56,835 bases of DNA from an uncultured Clostridia bacterium (lineage in GTDB: Bacteria > Bacillota > Clostridia > TANB77 > CAG-508). Shown piece after piece: positions 1 through 9,500 of the stretch (its first letter is position 1; every line of letters begins with the position of its first letter). The position numbers were made by a program, and so were the translations under genes. The stretch spans positions 1-56,835 of the forward strand of contig CANQHC010000012.1 of the NCBI GenBank assembly GCA_947623595.1. The letters are read 5' to 3'. The notes beneath the pieces were generated by a model. It had not been told where the DNA came from. It searched no databases and saw nothing but the letters and a program-made list of their open reading frames with translations.

Positions 1-283
1 TACTAAATAACAATGTTAATGAAATTATAACTAGCATTAGTGCACTGCATGCTACTAATAATTTTGCTTTTAGCTTATTTTTCTTACCTTGCACTTTTTC
101 AACTTTTGCCATTGCCTTTTCATTTTTCTTTTGTGCTTTTTTAAACCTTGCTAAAATTTTATTAGGCTGTGCTTTTTTTAACCTTTCTGAAATTTTAGAT
201 TCATTAACTTTACTTTCTTTGTTATTTTCTCCTACTTTGCTTTCTTTGTTATTTTTTTCTTTTGGATTAAATGGATTTTTCAT
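1..283 (-). CDS. Gene E: N-terminus of a fifth giant surface protein (partial)
   Basis: The ATG at 283-281 follows a GGGGAG ribosome-binding site at 289-294 and opens a frame that runs off the left edge of the window (94 codons). The product starts with about 74 very lysine-rich residues, including a near-repeat of NNKESKV and a helical stretch (ERLKKAQ, ARFKKAQKKNEKA). A hydrophobic segment starting LLVACSALMLVI and ending LTLLFS follows. The helical stretch and the FS end of the membrane segment match gene B (ERFEKASQKNKK; LLFSNSG). Gene E also has the same promoter format and spacer as the other paralogues, so I read it as the start of a fifth family member. The rest of the protein is outside the window and its central cassette is unknown. 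Confidence 0.8.
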   Translation of the reverse strand, partial: MKNPFNPKEKNNKESKVGENNKESKVNESKISERLKKAQPNKILARFKKAQKKNEKAMAKVEKVQGKKNKLKAKLLVACSALMLVIISLTLLFS

Positions 284-288
284 GTGTA

Positions 289-294
289 CTCCCC
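289..294 (-). promoter_or_regulatory. RBS of gene E
   Basis: GGGGAG on the minus strand lies 5 nt before the ATG at 283. It differs from the GGAGGT used by genes A, B and C. Confidence 0.7.
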
Positions 295-331
295 TTCCAT
301 ATCTTTTCGTATGTTTTTTTAATATATATTA

Positions 332-360
332 ATTATAATAATTATGTACATACAAGTAAA
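332..360 (-). promoter_or_regulatory. Promoter of gene E
   Basis: The -35 TTTACT (360-355) and -10 TATAAT (337-332) are separated by 17 bp, and the -10 lies about 48 bp before the ATG. The same boxes and spacing recur upstream of genes A, B and C, which is the main support. The predicted leader is about 40 nt. Confidence 0.8.
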
Positions 361-399
361 TCGCTGAAGTGCTGGTAATTTATGGCACTTCAGCGATTT
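358..399 (-). terminator. Perfect 15-bp inverted repeat overlapping the -35 box (candidate terminator of gene A or operator of gene E)
   Basis: The arms at 358-372 and 385-399 are perfect inverted complements (AAATCGCTGAAGTGC) around a 12-nt loop. Read on the minus strand, the hairpin ends in TTT and runs into ACTTGT, a short weak U-rich stretch that is also part of the -35 box of gene E. No other terminator follows gene A, so this hairpin may end its transcript. A dimeric repressor site is an equally possible reading. A smaller palindrome, CATTAC-ggga-GTAATG (400-415), adjoins it. Confidence 0.55.
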
Positions 400-584
400 C
401 ATTACGGGAGTAATGTTTATTTTTTATTTGATAAATTATTTACATTTTTGCGATTAATTTACAGTTTTAAGCGATTTTTCCTTGCTTTCTTGTATTTCCC
501 TAAGGTTTTATTAATATTACATTGTTTTTACTATATTTTTGAATCATTGTGAATTTTTTGGCCTTCTTTTTACGGGCATGAATG

Positions 585-3500
585 TTATTTAGTGTTGTTT
601 GTTTTACGGCTAATTTGATAAGCGGTTCCCAATATTATTAAACAGATTACTCCAATTGTAGTTAATACTATTTTTGATATGCTCTGCTCTTCTCCTGTTT
701 TGATACTCATTATTACATCTGCATAGTCTTCGTTGTCGTCTTTGTTGCTGTCTACATAGTCTGCTGAATTCTTAATTTCTTCTAATTGCACTCTATTTTT
801 CATTGTTCCAAAGTTGTCGTTTCCATTCTTCCATAATGTTACTACTTCTAGTTCTTTACTTTGCCCTGGTTCTAGTTCTACATTAGTCAATAGAGTTCCA
901 TCATCTTGTTTTTTCCAATAGTTTGGATTGTTATTTGATGCTTGGAAACCTTCTGGTAATACTTCTCTTACATTTGAAGTTCCTGCTATTTTTCCAGTGT
1001 TTGTTACTGTTATCAAATATTTTACCTCTACCTTTGATGTTAGTACCTTTCTAGCTATTACTTCGAGTTTGATTATTTTTCCGTCCTTGCTTATACTTTC
1101 TTCTTTTCCATCCATACTTACCTGTGCTATTTTCTTTGTTACACTGAAGTTGAATGGTATGTCATATCCTTGCTTTACTGTGCTTGAGTCTTCTTTTGTT
1201 TCTGTTTTCTTTTCCTCATTTGCTTTTCTTGGATGATTGTCTGGATAATATGTCGTTACTGTTCCTTTTACATTATTTGTTAAGTCTGCAACTAAGTCCT
1301 GTCCTTTGTATACTATTAAAATTTGTTTTTCTACTGTTTTTTCGAATATTCCATTTGTTACAGCTCCATCTTCTGGGTTATCCTGTGTTAGATTTCCTTC
1401 TTTATATGTATTTACATTTTCAATTACCTCTTCCCATGTGATGGTGTTATTTTCTGCATTGTATGTTCCACCTGCTAATTTGGATTTTTGTGTATCTATT
1501 TGCGCTGGTAATGTGTCTACTATAGCAATTTTTACTTTTCCAATATAGTTTTCAACTTTAACTTTGTAACTAATAGTGTATTCTACTGGCTCTCCTTCAT
1601 TTGTTAGCACTTCAACTTGTGAATTGTTTTCTTCATTATTAGCTTGATTTTCACCACTTTTATTTACTTTTGCTGTTTTTGTAATTTCACTACTAATTGT
1701 TTCTTCTTTTAATGTATAATAGTAATTTACTTCTATTGGTGCTTTAGTCATTTTTCCACTATGATTTTCTGGCTCTTCTTCCATACATTCATAATTTTCT
1801 GGAACTTGGCTTGATTTAGTTGTGGTATAGCTTTCCCCTACTTTTCCTTCTTTTTCTTCTTTTGGTGCTACCTCTATTTCTGTTTTTTCACCTGTTTCTT
1901 CATCATAGAAGTAATGATGTACTACTACTTTTGTTGGTAATTCTACTAATACTTCGTAATCATCATTTTTTTCATCAGTTTCTACTGTTATTTCATCAGG
2001 TATTTCTGGATTTTCTGGTTGTTCTTGCTTTTCTGGGTTTGGCTCTTTTAACTCTGTTGTTGCAGTTACTGTGTTTACTATGTTTTCATCAAATGTTTCT
2101 TCTTCTGGATAAATATATTTTAGCAAAATAGATTTAGTTCTAGTTATTATTGGATCTTCTTCCTTGCCCGCTTCTAAATTTTCAACTATCTCTGTCCAAG
2201 TTATTGTTTTTTCTTCTTGGTTATATTGCCCATTATCTAAGTTTGAATTTGCTACATCTATTTCATATGGTAATTTATCCACTATTGTAATTTCTGCTTT
2301 TCCTACAAAATTATTTATTGTTGCAGTGTAATTAATTGTGTAATTAACTAATTCTTCTGTAGAATTCATTTTTTCTGTACCTGTTTTTTCTACACTTGTT
2401 ATTAATTTAGTATCTGGACTCTTATATTCTGTTATTGTTTCGTTAGTTTCTTTTTCTGATACATATGCTACATTTCTTATTTTACCATTTATTGGTGAGT
2501 AGTTTGCTGTTACATCAAAGCTTAATATTTTTTGACTATTAGCTTTTAACATTACTGGTATTCCAGTTTCTAAATCTTGGCTTGTATAGGTTGTTGTTTG
2601 AGTATCTATCTTTATGCTATTTTCTACGAAACTTGTTCCTTCTGGTATTGTATCTCTTATTATTACTTCTTTTCCTATCTGTCCATCATTTTTTGCTGTT
2701 ATTGTATATGTAATAATATCTCCTTCTACTACATAGTTTTTATCACTTCCTATTGTAGCTTGTTTTGATGCTGAAATAATTGGTCCGATATATGTATTAG
2801 TTACTGTTTTTGTATTATTGTCTACTGATGAATTATAGTATTGTAATTCGTTTTGTTCTACTTCTTCCTCAATTATTTCATATTCTATTTCATTTCCATC
2901 ATCATCATATTTTGTTAGACCTTCAAATGTATATTTCCATTTTTCTTTATTTTCTCCTAAAGTTTCGTCTTCTACTTTATTGCTACTATCTAATATATGT
3001 TCTGCTACATCTTGCTTACTACCATCTGAAGCTACTTTTTGTAATTTTATTTTTATTTGTTTTGGAATTTCATAAATATTGTTTGTGTGATTCCATATTT
3101 TTGTTACTTCTACAGTTTTTGTGAATTCTGTTGATGTTTCAGCTTTTGCTTCATCAGTATTTTCTTGTTGATCTGTTTCTTCTAATTTTATTGTTCCTGT
3201 TACTTTATTTTCAAAAGTTTTCTTAGTATAGTCTATATCTAAGAATACTAGTTCAATTACTTTTTGTATGTTTATCTTTCCACTTTCAGGGTTAGAATAT
3301 GTGTCTATTTCACTTACTTTTTCTGTCCATGTAATTGTGTTTTTGGTTGCATCATAAACTCCTCCTGATAAGTTTTCTTTTGATGCTTCATCTATTTTGT
3401 ATGGTAATGTGTCTACTATTTTTATTGTTGCATCTCCTATGTATTCTGTTATTTCCGCTTCATAATTTATTGTGTATTTTACTTTTCCGCTTTCTTCTGT

Positions 3501-6500
3501 TATTTGGCTTGTTGCTGTTTTACTTATTTGATTTTTTAGTATTTCTGCTTGTTTTAAACTATAATAATATGTTACTTCTATGGTTTCTTCTTCCATGTAA
3601 CCACTGGTATTATCTGTATTTGATACACATTCATAGTTAGGTTTTACTTGTGGTGATGGACTTGTTGCATACATTTTTCCTACATATCCATCTTTGTTCT
3701 CATCATCTACTTGTTTTCCTTTTTCTCTTGAAGGAACTTTAGTTTTTGTTCCAACCAGATAATGATGCACTATTACATTTGCAGGAGTTCTCTCAAATTC
3801 CACCACAACTTCTTTGTCTTCAGTCATTGCTAGGAATTTTTCTATGTCAACTGTTCCATCCTCGTTTGGTTCAAATTCTTGTTGTACATTATTTATGGTT
3901 ATACTTTTTACAATATATCCAGTTGCTGGTGTTGCTTTTATTTCATTTTGACTGTTTTCACCATAAATTACAGTCTCATATGGGTCTTGATTTTGCCCTA
4001 ATATAGTTCCTCCGTCTACTTGTATAGTTTCGCCAAATTCATCTGTTTCTTCATGTGGTTTTACTTTTGTTACTACTTTTAATTTTTTTACCCTGTAATA
4101 GTAATTTACTATTACTTCATCTCCTTGATAAGTACCATTTTTGTTTCCTGGTTCTTCTACTAACTCATATTTTGGATTTATTGCTTTTTCAGGGTTTTCC
4201 TCTGCTTGTTCTAATAATGATTTTGTAGTATAGCTACTTCCTTCTGCTCCACTATATTCTTCTGCTTCTGCTTTTTCTCCATTTTCTAATGGTACTGGTT
4301 CTTCTGTATCTTGTATGTAATGGTGTACTATTAGTGGAATTTCTCTTGCTTCATAATAGTAGTCTACTTTAATAACTTCTTCTGACTTAAAGTTTCCTAC
4401 TGCATTTGTTGGTATTACATATTGTTTTGTTATTTCATCTCTCTCTAAGTCGTATTTCTTCAAATCCATATGCGGTTTTGTTTTATATTGTTGTTCAGGT
4501 TTTCCTTCTAATTTTTCGGTTTCTGCTACTGGTTGCTCAGTTTTTACTCCATTTTCTTTTAAATAGTGATGTACTATTACTTTGGCAGATGCTTTATTTT
4601 TTATAATATATGCACTGTTTTCTGCATCATATATAGCAATTGTATCATCTGGTTCTTCTGTTTCATCATCTTTGATATTCTGTATCTCTACGACTTTTTT
4701 ATCTTCTGCTTCGAAATCTATTATTATATATTTTTCAAGTGGAAGATATCCTTCTGGAGTATTTAGCTCTGTTATTCTATATTTTCCAAATGGCACTTGA
4801 GTTATTGCTTCTCCTTGGCTATTTGTTTGCACTTGAGTATTATATGAGCTTTCACTTTCAATTTGTTCTAATTTGAATTTTACACCTGGAATTGGTTCTT
4901 GGGTGTCACTGTCTATCTTTTTAATAACTATTTTGTTAGATTTCTGACTATATGTTACTACTATGTGTTTATCTTCTCTTACATCTACAAAGTCTGGCAT
5001 TGTGTAAATACCATCTTCTCCTGCTGAGAATGGCCATTCTTTTCCATTTACAGTTACACTAATAATCTCATAGCCTGTATTAGGTTCCATTATTATTGGC
5101 TTCTCACTTGTGCCACCATGTTTTACAGTTTCATATGGCATAAAATCTTCTCCTGTAATTTTTCCGCCTTTTTCTCCGTCTATTTCTTTTACATCTGTTG
5201 TAATTTTATATTCTTTTCTTCTATTTTCTACTATTAATTCCTTTACTTCTGAAACTGTTGGCATATTGGATACTTTTAAAATTATTCCATCACTACTATT
5301 ATTTTCTGGAGCTGGCAGTGTTTTTCCATCTAGATTAATATCACTACTTGAAAAACTTCCACCTGCTAAAACGGTTCCATTACTTAATTCAACTATAGAA
5401 TAGATGTAATCAGAGTTACTTCCTCCTATTGATTTTGCCCATTTTTCATTTCCTTGTGAATCAAATTTGATAATCATTGCATCGCTACTTCCACTGCTTA
5501 TTAATTCATCAGTTCCTACTTGAATACTATTTGAAAAGTATCCAGCTACTATGAATCCATCATCTGAGCTTTTAATAATTGATTGTATAGTTCCTATTGA
5601 AGAAATTTTCCATTCTTTTATATATATTTCTTCGCCTTCTACATAATTATATTTACTAATACTTGTTTTATTTCTTATTATTAGTCCATTATTACTTGTT
5701 TGAAGTATTTCTTGAGCTTCACCTTCTATTTCTTTATTCCACTCTAACTCATATCCTACTTCATTTGCTTTCTTAGAATATTTACTTATGTATGAAGTTC
5801 CTCCTATTAATAAGCCTTCGTCACTTGTTTGAATTACTGTGCTTATTTTGTTTTCAGCCATTGTTACCCATTCTACTTGCCCAGCTTGACTGTATTTGAT
5901 TATCATTCCTTTATCGCTACTTGTTGATTTTAGCACAGATTCTCCTACTTGTATTGTTTTATTGAAATTGCCTACTGCTACATATCCCGCATCTGAAACT
6001 TCTATTATTGAATTTATATTGCTTGTACCGTTTCCTTCGATTGATGTAGCCCAGTCAACCTTATACTCACCATTGTCAGTAGGAACAAATTTTATTATTA
6101 CACTACTATTGCTAGTTGTGCTTTTGTTTAGCACATAATCTCCTATTGGTACTTGTGTTGAGCCAAATTTGCCTCTAACTATAAATCCACCATCTGAAGT
6201 TTTAATTATAGAATTTATTTCATCTTCATTACTACTACTTCCTATTGAAATAGCCCATTGTACTTCACCATTTTCACTATATTTTGCTAACATACCTTTT
6301 GGGTAACTACCTTCATTTACTAGCTCGTAGCTTCCTAATTGTATTCTAGGACTTTTAAAGTTTCCTCCTATTAAATAACCTCCGTCATTAGTTGTTATCA
6401 ATGACTTAACTACTTCTTCTTTTTCTCCTTCTATTGAAGAAGCTGTAAGCACTTTTGAAATGCTTGTTTCTCTAGGATCATATTTTATTATTACTATTCC

Positions 6501-9500
6501 TTTTATTGATGTACCATCTTCTAAATTAATATTTCCTCCAATGTTTGCATATACTTTATATTTTCCATCATTTGTTTCTTCTACTGAATATATCTCGTTA
6601 CTACCTGATTCTCCTATTGACTTCATAAGGTCAAGACTATAATCGTTTTGGTTTGGCTTATATTTTATTATTATTCCTGAATATGTACCGCTTCCATAAC
6701 CGCTAGTGCCTGAAGATTTATTTCTTAATACTTGATCTTCTATCGAAATAACCTGAGAATTAGACCTTCCTCCTATTATAAATCCGCCATCACTTGTTTC
6801 ATTTATTGAATTAATATAATCATCATTCTCACCACCAAATGATGTTGCCCATGAGACTTTATATTTTTCTTGCTCATCTGTCATATATTTAATTATCATA
6901 CTATCATATTTACTACTACTATGATTATTTAGTGTGTATCCACCTATCTCAACACTTTCTGTATTGAAATATCCACCTATTAAAATTCCCTTGTCTTGTG
7001 TCTCTACAGCTGAACCTATATTTCCACCTATTGATGTTGCCCACTCAACAGTATATTTTTCTTGTTCATCTGTCATATATTTAATGACCATTCCACCTTT
7101 TCCTAATGTATAATTTCCTATTTCAACACTTTCTGAGCCTATATTTCCTGTTGCTAGAAGTCCTCCATCTTCTGTTATTGATATTTTACTTACTGTATCT
7201 GCTAATTCATTACCTATGGATGTTGCCCACTCAACAGCATATTTTTCTTCATTGTCTACTGGTACATACTTTACTATTAGAGCATCTGAATATAATATCA
7301 TTGAATTTCCAGAATCTACATTACTCTTATTTTCAAATCTTTCACTTCCTACTGTAATATAACTATTAAGGTAATTCACTCCTGCTATTATTTCTCCATT
7401 TTCTCCTAATGCAATACAAGAAAGTTTTTCAGCTCCAGATCCAGTTATTGTTGTATACCAATCTAATTCATACTTTCCACTTTCACCTGTTGGTGCATAT
7501 TTTATTATCATTGAATCATCATATAAGCTTTTAGAGTTTCTTATTACCTCCTCTCCTAAATATATATAATATGATCTATAGTGTAGCCCTATTACTATTT
7601 CATCATTTTTTCCTACAGCCAAAGCTGTATAATCTTCACTTTGATTTCCACTAATTGCTGTTGCCCATTGAACATTTCCATCAGCATCATATTTAGCTAC
7701 ATATCGCTTACTTGATCCTTTAGTCTCTAGAGTATATTCACCCAAGGTTATAGTACCAGAAAATGATGCTAGTTTAACATAGCCTCCATCAGAAGTTTCT
7801 GCCATTAGTATTTTATTAGTACTTTCCGATATATTTTTTGCTTCAGTAGCAACTAATACTTGTGGAACTTCCATAGAAGCACCTATTCCAAAATAGTATA
7901 CTTTATCTGTGATGTCATATTTTTCATCACTAGCTTCAATTTCTACCGCTTTGTATAAGCCTTCTTTTAGATTTGCTTCTATTTCTCCTTGAGCATTTGT
8001 TGTTAATGTGTAATATGTTTTTCCATTTATTACTTCTTTAGTTCCTAAAATATTAGATTTGGAATCTAATGCTACTTGATCTACTCCATTTTCTACACTA
8101 TACATTGCAAATTTTGTATTTGGTAAACGTACTTCTTGCCCTTCGTCTGCTTCTTCTCCATCCACTTTTATTAGTTTAAATGATGGGCTATCTTCTATAA
8201 TTATTGTTACTTTATTTGTTTGAGCATCTGCAGACCAATTTTTTATTTTTCCATCTTTTACATCCAATGTTAGCATACCTTCTGCATCTTTACTTACTTG
8301 GAATGTAATGTCTTTTATTGTTGCATATCCATCAGGTGCCATTAATTCTTTTAATGTATAAGTTTGGTCTAATTTTCTTGTTTCTTCATACTGATACAAA
8401 TTGTCTATTGTGATAATTCCATTTGTATCGGTTATATAATCACCTATTCTTTGTGTTCCTTTATATAGCCTAAATTTTGCTCCAGCAATTGACCTTTCTT
8501 CTTCACCTTTAACTATTTTATTTATTTGTAAATTGTATGTTGGTATTTTTTCATTTTCTATTGTAAAGTTTATTACTGGTATTACTCCATTTTGAGTAAC
8601 TGATGCTTCTTTTACTAATTCTGGTTTTGAAGCAGTTACTGTAGTTTCAGAATTTTCTTTTAACCATTGAAGTTCATAAGTTCCTTCATTGTTATTTATT
8701 TTGAATTTCATTGGTTTTGTTAAATAATATCCTTCTGCTTTTACTTCTTCTAAAGAGTACTCTGCTTCGATACTTAACCCGCTTAAGCTTACTTCTCCTA
8801 ATCTATTAGTGGTTAAAGTTCTTCCATTTTCAAAATTTTTACCTATTATTCTGAACCTTACTCCACTTATTTTGTTTTGTATTTGTTCTTCTTGCGCTTT
8901 TTCTATTTTTACTATTTTTAGACTTGCTTTTACTTCATCTTCAACTTCTATTTGTACTTTGTAACCTTCTTCGCCTTGTGGCTCTATAATTCTAATATTT
9001 TTTGCATCATCTGTTGTTTCTTCTTCTACTAATTCTAGCCTGCCATCTTTTTCTGTTGCTTTAAATCTAAATTCTGTTGGATTTAGTTCATAACTAGTTG
9101 GTGTTTTTATCTCTTTTACTATGTATGTTCTGTCAACATACAAACCTTGTAATACTAATTTTCCATCTTCTCCTGTTACTCTTGTTTTTCCTTCTTCTTT
9201 TCCATCATTTTGGTCAGCTTCCATAATAAAGTATGTTGCGCCTGGAACTGTGGATTCTGTTTTTGCTTGATATTTTATTAGCTCTAAATCATATTGTTTT
9301 GCTATCATAAATCCTATTTTGTTTGGTTCTGTTTGTGTTCTAAATTTTCCCGCTTCAGTGTCCAAACTGAAATATACAGCATGGTGGCTATATGATACTT
9401 GGTTATAGTTCAAATTTCTTGGTATTTCTATTGTATATGAAAATTCTTCTTGTTCCGTTCTTTGTAAGGTATAATTTCCTAAGTCAATTAGATAACTCTT

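Larger units (their letters stand above)
284..584 (-). other. Spacer A-E with conserved upstream block
   Basis: This 301-bp spacer holds the promoter and hairpin of gene E. Between them and the stop of gene A is a block related to those in the other spacers. It contains, on the minus strand, GCCCGTAAAAAG close to the gene A stop, then AGGGAAATACAAGAAAGC, then ACTGTAAATTAATCGCAAAAATGTAAA (two TGTAAA motifs) before the hairpin. I see no small gene and no intrinsic terminator with a clear U-tract after the gene A stop. Confidence 0.65.

Noticed and set aside
358..399. Invertible promoter switch
   Set aside because: The repeat arms are only 12 nt apart and do not enclose the promoter, so inversion would not switch expression.
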